From assembly GCA_029776155.1 (NCBI GenBank), contig JAKOTU010000038.1:1-44389 (forward strand): DNA of 44,389 nucleotides. Reading direction: 5' to 3'. The DNA comes from Bacillota bacterium (GTDB lineage Bacteria > Bacillota > Limnochordia > Darwinibacteriales > Darwinibacteriaceae). Below the pieces are notes generated by a model, which ran no database searches, was not told where the DNA came from, and saw only the letters and a list, made by a program, of their open reading frames with translations. The first letter of the stretch is position 1, and every line of letters starts with the position of its first letter. Made by a program: the position numbers and the translations under genes. Below, one piece after another: positions 7,235-16,827 of this stretch.

Positions 7235-8062
7235 ATGCTGTACGTCTGTCCAACTCCCATCGGCAACTTGGAAGATATCACGCTCAGGGTTTTGCGCGTG
7301 CTGCAGACAGTTGACCTGATCTTGGCCGAAGATACCCGCCGTACCGGTCAACTGCTGCGCCATTATAACATTGCCCGTCCGGTGGAAAGCTTCCATGAAC
7401 ACAATGAACGGGAAAAGACAGAGAGGATCCTGGAGAAGCTGCGGGAAGGTCGGGAAATAGCCCTGGTGTGCGATGCGGGCATGCCGGGCATTTCCGACCC
7501 GGGGGCCTTTTTAATGCGTGCTGTGATCGCAGCGGGATTGCCCCTGGAGGTGCTGCCAGGCGCCAATGCGGCCCTCTTGGGATACCTGCAGAGCGGGCTG
7601 GTCAGCACCCAGTTCCTCTTCTACGGTTTTCTGCCCAGCCGGCGCAGAGAACGCCTGGCTGAACTGGAGAAACTGCAGCGGCTGCCCTATCCCATTATTT
7701 TCTACGAAGCACCCCATCGTCTCGTGGAGATGCTGGGGGATCTGCTTGACGTTTTTGGGGATCGTGTCGCGAGCGTTTCTAGGGAATTGACCAAACTGTA
7801 TGAGGAGACCCGGCGAGGTCATCTTAGTGAGCTGCTCGCCCACTTTATGGACAGCAAACCGCGGGGCGAGTTTGTGGTCACAGTGGCGGGGGCGGAAGAG
7901 AGGTCTGGGGATAAAAGCGAAGACGATATCCTTCGTGCCCTGCAGAGGTTGCTGGCCAAGGGCCTTAGTCGCAAGAGCGCTGTCAACCAAGTGAGTGAAG
8001 AATACCGCCTTCCCAAAAACTACGTCTATGATCTAGCCTTGCGGCTTAAGCTCGAAGATTAG
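7235..8062 (+). CDS. rsmI: 16S rRNA (cytidine1402-2'-O)-methyltransferase RsmI
   Basis: 275 residues. It methylates the ribose of C1402 in the decoding centre of 16S rRNA. CPTPIGNLEDITLRVL, AEDTRRTGQLL, CDAGMPGISDPGAFLMRA, LPGANAALLGYLQSG, FYEAPHRLVEML and REFVVT-like GEFVVTVAGA are in the order expected for the tetrapyrrole-methylase-fold RsmI family, with a small helical C-terminal domain. It ends the csfB to rsmI series; its last 17 bases overlap the end of the convergent abrB gene. Confidence 0.96.
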   Translation: MLYVCPTPIGNLEDITLRVLRVLQTVDLILAEDTRRTGQLLRHYNIARPVESFHEHNEREKTERILEKLREGREIALVCDAGMPGISDPGAFLMRAVIAAGLPLEVLPGANAALLGYLQSGLVSTQFLFYGFLPSRRRERLAELEKLQRLPYPIIFYEAPHRLVEMLGDLLDVFGDRVASVSRELTKLYEETRRGHLSELLAHFMDSKPRGEFVVTVAGAEERSGDKSEDDILRALQRLLAKGLSRKSAVNQVSEEYRLPKNYVYDLALRLKLED

Positions 8063-8285
8063 CTCTGCATTGTCCGCAGACTCCCTTACCCATGTACTCC
8101 TCAATTTCCTGATCTGATCCGCAGAAAATGCAGACCGCGGAGGACTTGCGCAGAACGATACTGTCGTCCTGTACGAATATCTCCAGGGGATCCTGTTCCC
8201 CGATGCCCAAACTGCGTCTGAGCTCTATCGGTAATACGATACGACCTAGGTCATCAACTTTGCGGATAATGCCGGTGGACTTCAT
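8046..8285 (-). CDS. abrB: AbrB-family transition-state regulator with zinc-ribbon-like tail
   Basis: 79 residues, ATG at 8285 behind GGAGGGAG. MKSTGIIRKVDDLGRIVLPIELRRSLGIGEQDPLEIF is the AbrB swapped-hairpin DNA-binding domain, nearly identical in pattern to B. subtilis AbrB, a repressor of stationary-phase genes. Instead of the Bacillus C-terminal half it carries two C-x2-C pairs (Cys52/55 and Cys70/73), as in many clostridial AbrB proteins. The longer open frame to 8399 crosses its own promoter and is not used. It converges on rsmI and overlaps it by 17 bases, as abrB also neighbours rsmI (yabC) in Bacillus. Confidence 0.93.
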   Translation of the reverse strand: MKSTGIIRKVDDLGRIVLPIELRRSLGIGEQDPLEIFVQDDSIVLRKSSAVCIFCGSDQEIEEYMGKGVCGQCRANLRA

Positions 8286-8333
8286 GATCTCCCTCCTCAC
8301 CATCGAAATAACAAGCTTGTTTGTGGCACATTC

Positions 8334-8362
8334 ATTATACTTGTTTTGGAAGGAGACGTCAA
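8334..8362 (-). promoter_or_regulatory. Sigma-A-type promoter of abrB
   Basis: On the minus strand TTGACG (8357-8362), a 17-base spacer and TATAAT (8334-8339) lie about 48 bases upstream of the abrB start. This is close to consensus. The A/T-rich leader between it and the start could carry regulatory sites, but none can be named. Confidence 0.85.
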
Positions 8363-8368
8363 TTTTTG

Positions 8369-9190
8369 TCAAAACGATTTTGGGGCGTTCTTCAGGCATT
8401 CCCGGAGCGTATCGCCCCTGAGTCCCACCCGGGTCGACTCCAGGGTAAGCACATCGTGGGGCTGCACATTCCCCAAGTTGACGTTGGGCCCTAGGTGCAC
8501 CAAGAGGTAGTTGTGTTGGCTGGTCTGGGGCGCCTCAATGATCAGGTGGCTGTGGTCCTGTACTCCTGCCACAATGGCATCCAGCATTTCCGAGTTGATC
8601 CGTCCCCGTTCATCGTAGATTCCCACCCCTTGACCCGAATCCCTTCCTTCGATGATCACCTTGTAGGCGCCGCTGGCCAAGTCGGCAAAAACCTGCTCCA
8701 CAGCCCGGGCCGGGTCGATCTTGACGGTGGGGTCTTTTTTTCCAATTTCTGACACGACACCAAAACCTTCATCTCGGGCCATCTGAATGTACTTCTTGCG
8801 TTCTTTGGGCGGCAGGTCGATGGTCCCTTCCGATACTTCAATATAGGTGAAACCAAGTTCCCTGGCCCTGTGAAAGAACTCCTTAACACATTTTTGGAAA
8901 ACGGCGATCTCAAAGAGAGTGCCCCCAGGGTACACCTCAATGTTGTAGGCCTTGGCCATGGCAATTTTGTCCTTCATCAGTTTTGAGGGATACAGGGCCG
9001 AGCTTCCAAAGGCGATCTTCAGAAAATCGATGTGATCGGCCGCCATCTCCAGAAGATCCTGTGTTTCCCGCAGGCCTAGGCCCTTGTCGATCACCATGGT
9101 AATCCCGCTGGTACGGGGTTTTGCCAAGCGCCGCTTTTCCGGCAGCTCCACGACGGAATGCCATGCTCCTCTGCTCACCGCGGTAGCCAT
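8369..9190 (-). CDS. comA: Phosphosulfolactate synthase (ComA family)
   Basis: 273 residues, ATG at 9190 behind AGGAGGG. It belongs to the ComA family, TIM-barrel enzymes that add sulfite to phosphoenolpyruvate to form phosphosulfolactate, the first step to coenzyme M in methanogens and to sulfolactate in Bacillus spores (YitD). Visible stretches: GITMVIDKGLG, HIDFLKIAFGSSALYP, YPGGTLFEIA, YIEVSEGTIDLP, GFGVVSEIGKKDP, KVIIEGRDSGQGVGIYD and LIIEAPQTSQHNYLLVHLGPNVNLGNV. The phosphatase ComB and later steps are not in this window. The MFS gene ends 37 bases upstream on the same strand, so the two probably share a transcript. Confidence 0.9.
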   Translation of the reverse strand: MATAVSRGAWHSVVELPEKRRLAKPRTSGITMVIDKGLGLRETQDLLEMAADHIDFLKIAFGSSALYPSKLMKDKIAMAKAYNIEVYPGGTLFEIAVFQKCVKEFFHRARELGFTYIEVSEGTIDLPPKERKKYIQMARDEGFGVVSEIGKKDPTVKIDPARAVEQVFADLASGAYKVIIEGRDSGQGVGIYDERGRINSEMLDAIVAGVQDHSHLIIEAPQTSQHNYLLVHLGPNVNLGNVQPHDVLTLESTRVGLRGDTLRECLKNAPKSF

Positions 9191-9227
9191 AAAGGTCCCT
9201 CCTAGGAAATTCGTCCTACTCAGCAGT

Positions 9228-10424
9228 CTATTCACTTGCCGATGGCGGGGTGATGGCAAAAAGGGCAATCAATGACGTAATTACAGCCAAGCCGGCACAG
9301 GCCAAAAACAGCGGCCATTTCCCAAGCTCCATGGCCAGACCAAAGGTGGGCGGCCCGATGGCTACTCCAAAGAATCGCACCGTCCCGTACAGGCAGGTGA
9401 TCATGCCCCGGCGGTCGGCGCTGGTGGCTCCCGTGATCAGGGAGTTGATGGGGGGCAGGACGATCCCGATGCTGATGCCCAAAAAGAAGAGGACAGTCAT
9501 GTACGGCACCAGTTCGGTAAAGAGGGGCAGTAGAGCTAAAGAGCCGGCAACGGCGAACAGGGCCCCGACAATAATCGGTTTCCACAGGGATTGCTTATCA
9601 CACAGGAACAGGCCGCTCAGATAGGAAGTGAGGGCCATGGAAAAGACGGGCACAGCCAGAACAAACCCCTTGGTGAGCCCGAACAGCCCGTAGGTGGATT
9701 CTAAGACATCCGAGACGTAGCTGAGCACTCCAAAGAGGAGGAACAAGGCCACCATGCCCACTAGATAGCTGGAGATCAGCAGTGAGGCCTGGTCCTGGAA
9801 TACCTCCTTCAATTTGCGCCAGTATTGGCCGAGGCTGTCCTTGGACAGTTTCTGCTGTTTTTCCGGCACTAAGAGCCACACCCCCAGCGCAATGGGAAAG
9901 GCCAGCAGCCCATAGGCAAAAAAGGGGGCATACCAAGACAAAAGGGCGATGAGAGACCCTAAAATGGGGCTGAGCACCTTTCCTAGGCCGTTGGCTGCTT
10001 CCAATAGCCCTAGAGCTTTGGTGCGCTCGTTGCTTTGGAAGGTGTCGCCGGTGAGGGCCATGGCCAACTGATAGGTGCCGCCCGCGCCCGCACCCTGTAC
10101 GGCGCGGCCCAAGAGGAGGAGGTAATAGGGTTGGCGCAGAGTGAGGGCGGCAAAGCCACAGATCAGTCCGCCCAGTCCGTACACAAACAGGGCCGGCACC
10201 ATGATCACTTTGCGGCCGTAGCGATCCGACAAAAAGCCCGCCCAGGGAATGAGCAGCCCCGCAGGAACGGAGAAGAAGGTGACAATTAACCCCACCTGAA
10301 AAGGGGTGAGGTCCATGGCTTTTTTCATTTGGGGCAACACGGGGATCAGCATGGAGTTCCCCAGGACCATCACGAAGGGAACTCCACACAAAACGGCAAA
10401 CTGCAGCGCGGTTTTCTTTCTCAA
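9228..10424 (-). CDS. MFS transporter
   Basis: 398 residues, TTG start at 10424 with AAAGGCGG upstream. It has twelve predicted membrane helices; the motif-A loop GFLSDRYGRKVIMVPALFVYGLGG lies between helices 2 and 3, and LLLGRAVQGAGAGGTYQLAMAL follows in helix 4, as in DHA1-type drug and metabolite exporters. The second half repeats the layout (LFLGISIGIVLPPINSLITG). It lies just upstream of the phosphosulfolactate synthase gene on the same strand, so export of sulfolactate or a related sulfonate is possible, but that rests on position only. Confidence 0.85.
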   Translation of the reverse strand: MRKKTALQFAVLCGVPFVMVLGNSMLIPVLPQMKKAMDLTPFQVGLIVTFFSVPAGLLIPWAGFLSDRYGRKVIMVPALFVYGLGGLICGFAALTLRQPYYLLLLGRAVQGAGAGGTYQLAMALTGDTFQSNERTKALGLLEAANGLGKVLSPILGSLIALLSWYAPFFAYGLLAFPIALGVWLLVPEKQQKLSKDSLGQYWRKLKEVFQDQASLLISSYLVGMVALFLLFGVLSYVSDVLESTYGLFGLTKGFVLAVPVFSMALTSYLSGLFLCDKQSLWKPIIVGALFAVAGSLALLPLFTELVPYMTVLFFLGISIGIVLPPINSLITGATSADRRGMITCLYGTVRFFGVAIGPPTFGLAMELGKWPLFLACAGLAVITSLIALFAITPPSASE

Positions 10425-10485
10425 GGCCGTCCGCCTTTCTGCCTTGCTTTGCTCATAGTATGCTAGGCCCTAAACCCTTCTACTC

Positions 10486-10514
10486 TTGACAAAGCTTGGG
10501 ATAACGGCTAAGAT
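10486..10514 (+). promoter_or_regulatory. Promoter of the metG T-box transcript
   Basis: TTGACA (10486-10491), a 17-base spacer and TAAGAT (10509-10514). Transcription would begin near 10520, at the base of the T-box leader. Confidence 0.8.
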
Positions 10515-10519
10515 TTCAA

Positions 10520-10790
10520 TAGCCGTATAGATCGAAGCGATGAATGGAAGAGTAGGTCTAGGAGTTCTCCCCAGAGAGTCAGGGGTGCTGCGATCCTGAT
10601 GAGAAGACCTAGACTGAAGATGATCCAGGAGCAGTGGGCTGAACTAGCAGTAGGTCCACCGGCGGGGCCCGTTATCGCACCAACACGAGGCCGTTGGCCC
10701 GGCGTCTTTGGCGCGGCGGACGGCGAAATTGGGTGGTACCACGTGAGCGGCAGCTCTCGTCCCGAGGGGATCGAGGGCTTTTTCATTTAG
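10520..10790 (+). promoter_or_regulatory. T-box leader controlling metG (tRNA-Met specifier ATG)
   Basis: The leader has the T-box layout: GAAGAGTAGG near the base of stem I (10551-10556 region), AGAGAGTCAGGGG, a specifier-loop stretch ACTGAAGATGATCC whose ATG (10620-10622) is the likely methionine specifier, and the T-box proper GGGTGGTACCACG at 10731-10743 that pairs with the uncharged tRNA acceptor end. A GC-rich terminator follows (about 10752-10779) with TTTTT at 10780-10784. Uncharged tRNA-Met should stabilise the antiterminator and allow reading into metG, 18 bases later. Confidence 0.92.
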
Positions 10791-10807
10791 ATGAGGAGGA
10801 TGGAACC

Positions 10808-12754
10808 GTGACGGCCAAAGAACGTTTCTATGTTACTACGCCCATCTACTACCCCAGTGACAATCTACACATCGGCCATGCCTACACCACCACGGTGGCT
10901 GACTCGTTGGCCCGCTGGCATCGTTTTGCCGGACGGGATGTGTACTTTGTCACCGGCTCCGATGAGCATGGTCAGAAGATCCAAAGGGCGGCCGAGGCTA
11001 AGGGGATTACGCCCAAGGAATATGTGGATGTGATTGTGGCTTCGTTCAAGCACCTCTGGGAAAAGCTGAACATCAAGTACGACGACTTTGTGCGCACCAC
11101 AGATGAACGGCACCACAAGGCTGTGCAGGCCGTGTTCCAGAAGATTTACGAGCGGGGAGACATCTACAAGAGTGCCTATGAAGGCTGGTACTGCACCCCC
11201 TGTGAGACTTTCTGGCTGGAAAACCGCCTGGTGGAGGGAAAGTGCCCCGACTGCAACCGGCCTGTGGAGTGGGTGAAGGAGGAAAGCTACTTTTTCCGCC
11301 TTTCCAAGTATGCTGACCGCCTGCTGAAGTATATCGAAGAGCATCCCGAGTTTATCCGGCCCGAGAGCAGGCGCAATGAGATGGTGAATTTCATCAAAAG
11401 CGGCCTGGAGGATCTGTGCGTGTCCCGTACCACCTTCGACTGGGGCATTCCCGTGCCAGTGGGCGAAGGCCATGTGATTTACGTGTGGTTTGATGCCCTG
11501 ACCAACTATCTCACTGCCCTGGGTTATCCCGAGGCCACGGAGAAGATGGAAAAGTATTGGCCGGCCGATCTGCACTTGGTGGGGAAGGAGATCATGCGCT
11601 TCCACACGATTGTCTGGCCCATTATGCTCATGGCCTTAGATCTGCCCCTGCCCAAGACCGTCTTTGGACACGGCTGGCTGCTCTTTGACAGCGAGAAGAT
11701 GTCCAAATCCAAGGGGAATGTGGTGGATCCCCTTGTGCTCATTGATGAGTTCGGTGTGGATCCCATCCGCTACTTCCTCCTGAGGGAGATTTCCTTCGGC
11801 CAGGATGGCAACTTCTCCCGGCGGGCCCTGATTGAGCGGACCAATGCGGATCTCGCCAATGACCTGGGCAACCTGCTTAACCGCACCCTGTCCATGCTCA
11901 ACCGCTATTTCGACGGAGTAGTGCCCGCACCTGCAGCGCAGCCAACGGAGCTGGATCAGGATCTTGTGGCTTATGCCAGCGGCCTGCCGCAAAAGGTGGA
12001 CGCCTTGATCAAGGACCTGAAAATCAACGAGGCCCTGGCCAGCATCTGGAAACTGGTGGGCAAAGCCAACAAGTATGTGGATGAGCGCGCACCCTGGAAC
12101 CTGGCGAAACAGGAGCAGAGGGACGAACTGGGCACCGTGATGTATAATCTCCTAGAGACCCTGCGCATCGTGGGGCTGTTGGTCAAATCGTTCATACCAG
12201 AAACGGGGGCCAAGATCTGGGCTCAACTGGGCCTGGAAGATATAGCTGGGAAGAACTTGGACGATGCGGCTTGGGGGCTGCTCACCCCCGGCATCCAGAC
12301 CCGCAAGGGCGATCCCATCTTCCCCCGCATTGAAGTGGAAAAAGAGGAGGAACAACCAGTGCAGAAGCAGCAAGTTAAGCGGGAAGAGCCCAAGACCGCC
12401 CAAACACCTGCCGATAGTCCAGAAGGTGTGCTGATTGGCATCGAGGATTTCCTGAAGTGTGAACTGGTAATCGCCCAGGTGCTGGAGGCTGAGCCGGTGC
12501 AGGGCGCCGATCGCCTGCTCAAGCTGCAGGTGGATGTGGGCGACGAAAAACGGCAGATTGTGGCCGGGATTGCCCAGCACTACAAGCCGGAGGAGCTGGT
12601 GGGCAGGCGCATTGTTGTGGTGAAGAACCTTAAGCCGGCCAAACTGCGGGGTGAGCTTTCCCAGGGTATGCTCCTGGCCGCTTCTACCCCCGACGGCAAA
12701 TTGGAAGTGGTTAGTGTCTCGGACGCCATTCCCGCAGGGAGTAGGGTGAAATAG
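10808..12754 (+). CDS. metG: Methionyl-tRNA synthetase
   Basis: 648 residues. It charges tRNA-Met. HIGH is at residues 21-24 (NLHIGHAYTT), a zinc knuckle uses Cys129/132 and Cys146/149, and KMSKS is at about 297-301. After the anticodon domain there is a Lys/Glu/Gln-rich linker (about 515-540) and then a C-terminal EMAP-type tRNA-binding domain (IGIEDFLKCELVIAQVLEAE onward) that makes the enzyme dimeric. GTG 10808 is chosen because GAGGAGG lies just upstream and the longer frame runs through the T-box terminator. tatD starts 2 bases after its stop. Confidence 0.97.
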   Translation: MTAKERFYVTTPIYYPSDNLHIGHAYTTTVADSLARWHRFAGRDVYFVTGSDEHGQKIQRAAEAKGITPKEYVDVIVASFKHLWEKLNIKYDDFVRTTDERHHKAVQAVFQKIYERGDIYKSAYEGWYCTPCETFWLENRLVEGKCPDCNRPVEWVKEESYFFRLSKYADRLLKYIEEHPEFIRPESRRNEMVNFIKSGLEDLCVSRTTFDWGIPVPVGEGHVIYVWFDALTNYLTALGYPEATEKMEKYWPADLHLVGKEIMRFHTIVWPIMLMALDLPLPKTVFGHGWLLFDSEKMSKSKGNVVDPLVLIDEFGVDPIRYFLLREISFGQDGNFSRRALIERTNADLANDLGNLLNRTLSMLNRYFDGVVPAPAAQPTELDQDLVAYASGLPQKVDALIKDLKINEALASIWKLVGKANKYVDERAPWNLAKQEQRDELGTVMYNLLETLRIVGLLVKSFIPETGAKIWAQLGLEDIAGKNLDDAAWGLLTPGIQTRKGDPIFPRIEVEKEEEQPVQKQQVKREEPKTAQTPADSPEGVLIGIEDFLKCELVIAQVLEAEPVQGADRLLKLQVDVGDEKRQIVAGIAQHYKPEELVGRRIVVVKNLKPAKLRGELSQGMLLAASTPDGKLEVVSVSDAIPAGSRVK

Positions 12755-12755
12755 G

Positions 12756-14849
<2,094 letters not shown>

Positions 14850-14870
14850 ACATATTGTCTGTGAGGGTGT

Positions 14871-14946
14871 GAGCCATTAGCTCAGCAGGTAGAGCACCGG
14901 ACTTTTAATCCGGGTGTCCCGCGTTCGAGTCGCGGATGGCTCACCA
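14871..14946 (+). tRNA. tRNA-Lys (anticodon TTT)
   Basis: Complete cloverleaf: acceptor GAGCCAT with ATGGCTC, D-arm TAGCTCAGCAGGTAGAGCA, anticodon stem around ACTTTTAAT (anticodon TTT), T-arm GCGTTCGAGTCGC and encoded CCA. It is transcribed with tRNA-Glu, 4 bases downstream. Confidence 0.96.
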
Positions 14947-14950
14947 AAGC

Positions 14951-15026
14951 GCCCCCATCGTCTAGCGGCCTAGGACATCGCCCTCTCACGGCGAAGACAC
15001 CGGTTCAAATCCGGTTGGGGGTGCCA
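14951..15026 (+). tRNA. tRNA-Glu (anticodon CTC)
   Basis: The sequence has the typical tRNA-Glu form: CATCGTCTAGCGGCCTAGGACA in the D-arm, stem TCGCC/GGCGA around loop CTCTCAC (anticodon CTC), T-arm CCGGTTCAAATCCGG and encoded GCCA end. The terminal pair is G-T. Ends with the terminator at 15042. Confidence 0.95.
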
Positions 15027-15041
15027 AATTGATAGTGAACA

Positions 15042-15069
15042 GAGTTCAGCTGCGGCTGAACTCTTTTTG
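15042..15069 (+). terminator. Terminator of the tRNA-Lys/Glu unit
   Basis: A 9-bp stem (15042-15050 with 15055-15063), loop TGCG, followed by TTTTT at 15064-15068. Confidence 0.92.
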
Positions 15070-15119
15070 TATAAGAACCCTCCTTTTCACCCATATTATT
15101 CTCGAAGGAGGGACCATGC

Positions 15120-15935
15120 GTGAACCGGACAGTAGGTTTAGTTATCGTGCTCTTGGTCATTCTCGGTTTAGCCATCTACATAAATGCCCAGCGCCAAGCG
15201 GGCCCAGACTGGAAGGACGGTACTTATGTGGCCCGGTCTGAGCCCGATGAGCGGGGGTGGTTTGGAGAAATCGAGATCGTCATTAAAGACGGTAAGATCA
15301 CCCAGGTCAACTATGAGGAGCTGAACCAAGAAGGGAAGCGCAAAGGGGCGGACTACCCCTATCCCCAGGGGCCCGAATCCCATGACGATTATGAGCAGAG
15401 GCTGATTTCCGCCCAAGATCCCGATGAGGTGGAAGCCATCAGCGGAGCCACCCAGACCCGCGATAGGTTTGTGGAAGCGGCCAAAGCCGCCTTGCGCAAG
15501 GCCGAAGAGGGCGATCAGTCTCGGCCGCCTGCCATCATGCCCCAGCCGCCGGCCCCAGAGGAGCAGCCGCCGACGCAGGCAGCACAGTGGCGTGATGGTA
15601 CCTACACCGCCAGAACCGATATGGATGATTACGGCTACTACGGCGAAATTGAGCTGGTGATCTCCGGTGGCAGGATCACAGAAGTGCGTTATGACGAGAA
15701 AGACCGGGAAGGCAATCCCAAGGGAGAAAACTATCCGTACCCCCTCGGTCCTCAATCGGAAGACAGGTATCAAGAGCAGTTGTTAGAAACGCAAGACCCT
15801 GAGAAGGTAGAAGTAATCACTGGGGCCACCCAGACCTGGGAGCGCTTCAAAGAGACGGCCCGGGAAGCTTTAAGACAGGCCGGTGGGGAACAGGGCCCCG
15901 GACAGATGCAACCCCAGACGCAAACGGGGACGTAG
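15120..15935 (+). CDS. Membrane-anchored protein with two FMN-binding domains (PplA-like)
   Basis: 271 residues, GTG start 7 bases after AAGGAGGG. An N-terminal helix (about 4-22) anchors the chain outside the membrane. Residues 31-128 and 157-254 are tandem copies of an FMN_bind domain: each runs DGTY, a GEIE(I/L)VI strand, GKIT/GRIT, YPYP, a QDPE/QDPD turn and ISGATQT or ITGATQT. The threonine of the GAT motif (Thr111, Thr237) is where ApbE-type enzymes attach FMN in related proteins such as PplA of Listeria, a surface flavoprotein in extracellular electron transfer. A Pro/Gln linker (132-156) joins the copies. No apbE or partner dehydrogenase is in the window. The gene has its own terminator and is flanked by tRNAs. 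Confidence 0.85.
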   Translation: MNRTVGLVIVLLVILGLAIYINAQRQAGPDWKDGTYVARSEPDERGWFGEIEIVIKDGKITQVNYEELNQEGKRKGADYPYPQGPESHDDYEQRLISAQDPDEVEAISGATQTRDRFVEAAKAALRKAEEGDQSRPPAIMPQPPAPEEQPPTQAAQWRDGTYTARTDMDDYGYYGEIELVISGGRITEVRYDEKDREGNPKGENYPYPLGPQSEDRYQEQLLETQDPEKVEVITGATQTWERFKETAREALRQAGGEQGPGQMQPQTQTGT

Positions 15936-15956
15936 GATCAAGTTAGGCCAGAAGAG

Positions 15957-15994
15957 AAAAGGTGCAGCCTTCCCCAAGGAAGCTGCACCTTTTT
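15957..15994. terminator. Bidirectional terminator between convergent genes
   Basis: AAAAGGTGCAGC (15957-15968) pairs with GCTGCACCTTTT (15982-15993), with a further CTT/AAG extension and a CCCC loop. T runs exist on both strands, so it can end the FMN-protein transcript and the convergent acetyltransferase transcript. Confidence 0.9.
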
Positions 15995-15995
15995 G

Positions 15996-16480
15996 CTATT
16001 TCAGCTCAAGCCGGTAATAGACATCCCCGTCTTCATCCAGGCAGCCCGTGTCCACAAATCCCAGGGACTGGTACAGCCTGCAGGCGGCGATGTTGTCGCG
16101 GCTGCAGGAGAGGACCACCGCCTCGGCACTTCCATTTTGGAATGCTTTCATGATCTCCAAGAGCTGCAGCATGGCCTCCCGTCCATAGCCGCGCCCTTGG
16201 TACCTGTGGTCGATCATCATGCGGGCCAGGTAAAACACGGTCTCCTGATCATCTGGATCCTGCTCATCCGGGGGCTGGAAGACGGCAAACACAAATCCTA
16301 CCATCTGCTCATCGGCGTAGATGGCGTAGGGCAGCGGGGTGTAGAGACCTTCTTTACTTAACACATAGGCTTCAGCTAGGCTGTAGGCATTGGAGGCTAT
16401 GAACTTCCTCTGATCCTCAGCCACACTCAGACTGAGGCATTCCCCGAAGTTGTCTGCGGGATTTCCCTAAGTGTGATCAT
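15996..16480 (-). pseudogene. GNAT acetyltransferase (BltD/SpeG-like) split by a one-base frameshift
   Basis: The main open frame (15996-16424, 142 residues from GTG) begins AEDQRKFIASNAYSLAEAYV, which in polyamine-type GNAT enzymes is preceded by about 20 more residues. Those residues are present upstream in two frames: ATG 16480 gives MITLREIP, and then, after a shift of one base near 16457-16460, the frame of the main ORF reads ADNFGECLSLSVAEDQ. Adding one base in the CCCG run would restore a full gene of about 161 residues. The acetyl-CoA loop (RMMIDHRYQGRGYGREAM) and C-terminal NIAACRLYQSLGF are intact. It may be a recent pseudogene, a sequencing error, or still be translated from an internal GTG as a shortened protein. 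Confidence 0.75.
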
Positions 16481-16509
16481 GTGCATCCCGTCCTTGGTTA
16501 GGGTAATAG

Positions 16510-16543
16510 AAAAAGGCTATACCCAACTTCCTTGAGTATAGCC
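16510..16543 (-). terminator. Terminator of the tRNA-Gly/Thr unit (minus strand)
   Basis: GGCTATAC (16515-16522) pairs with GTATAGCC (16536-16543). On the minus strand the stem is followed by TTTTT (A run 16510-16514). It lies between tRNA-Thr and the acetyltransferase remnant. Confidence 0.85.
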
Positions 16544-16560
16544 CGTGCCGTCCAGTGTGA

Positions 16561-16636
16561 TGGAGCTGGCGGGGGGACTCGAACCCCCGACCTATTGATT
16601 ACGAATCAATTGCTCTACCGGCTGAGCTACGCCAGC
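16561..16636 (-). tRNA. tRNA-Thr (anticodon CGT)
   Basis: Acceptor GCTGGCG with CGCCAGC, anticodon stem ATTGA/TCAAT around TTCGTAA (anticodon CGT), T-arm GGGGGTTCGAGTCCCCC and encoded CCA. Second gene of a two-tRNA unit. Confidence 0.95.
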
Positions 16637-16643
16637 ATAAAAA

Positions 16644-16718
16644 TGGAGCGGATGACGAGGATCGAACTCGCAACCCTCGGCTTGGGAAGCCGATGCTCTA
16701 CCATTGAGCTACATCCGC
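16644..16718 (-). tRNA. tRNA-Gly (anticodon CCC)
   Basis: 75 bases: acceptor GCGGATG with CATCCGC, D-arm TAGCTCAATGGTAGAGCA, anticodon stem TCGGC/GCCGA around TTCCCAA (anticodon CCC), T-arm GCGAGTTCGATCCTCG and encoded CCA. First gene of the minus-strand tRNA-Gly/Thr pair. Confidence 0.95.
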
Positions 16719-16731
16719 CTTTTCGCTTTTA

Positions 16732-16760
16732 ATTATAGGCAAAACCAGGCGGGAAATCAA
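16732..16760 (-). promoter_or_regulatory. Promoter of the tRNA-Gly/Thr unit
   Basis: On the minus strand TTGATT (16755-16760), 17 bases and TATAAT (16732-16737), ending 13 bases before tRNA-Gly. Confidence 0.87.
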
Positions 16761-16827
16761 GGGGGGTTATGAAGGAAAATGCTCTGCCGCAGGCGAAGTA
16801 TTCCCAGCGCAGAAAGGTGAGGATCCT

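Noticed and set aside
6138..7253. 371-codon minus-strand open frame opposite ricT
   Set aside because: It arises from the Lys/Arg/Glu-rich codon content of ricT on the other strand; it has low-complexity Leu/Phe composition, no ribosome site and no recognisable domain.
8286..8399. N-terminal extension of abrB to 8399
   Set aside because: The extension runs across the abrB promoter; the family start MKSTGI with a GGAGG-type site lies at 8285.
10694..10807. N-terminal extension of metG
   Set aside because: It translates the T-box terminator; GTG 10808 with its own ribosome site is the natural start.
16532..16732. Plus-strand ORF whose translation contains GGGTRTPDLLITNQLLYRLSYA
   Set aside because: This is the well-known false protein made by translating the antisense of tRNA genes; it lies over the minus-strand tRNA-Thr and tRNA-Gly.
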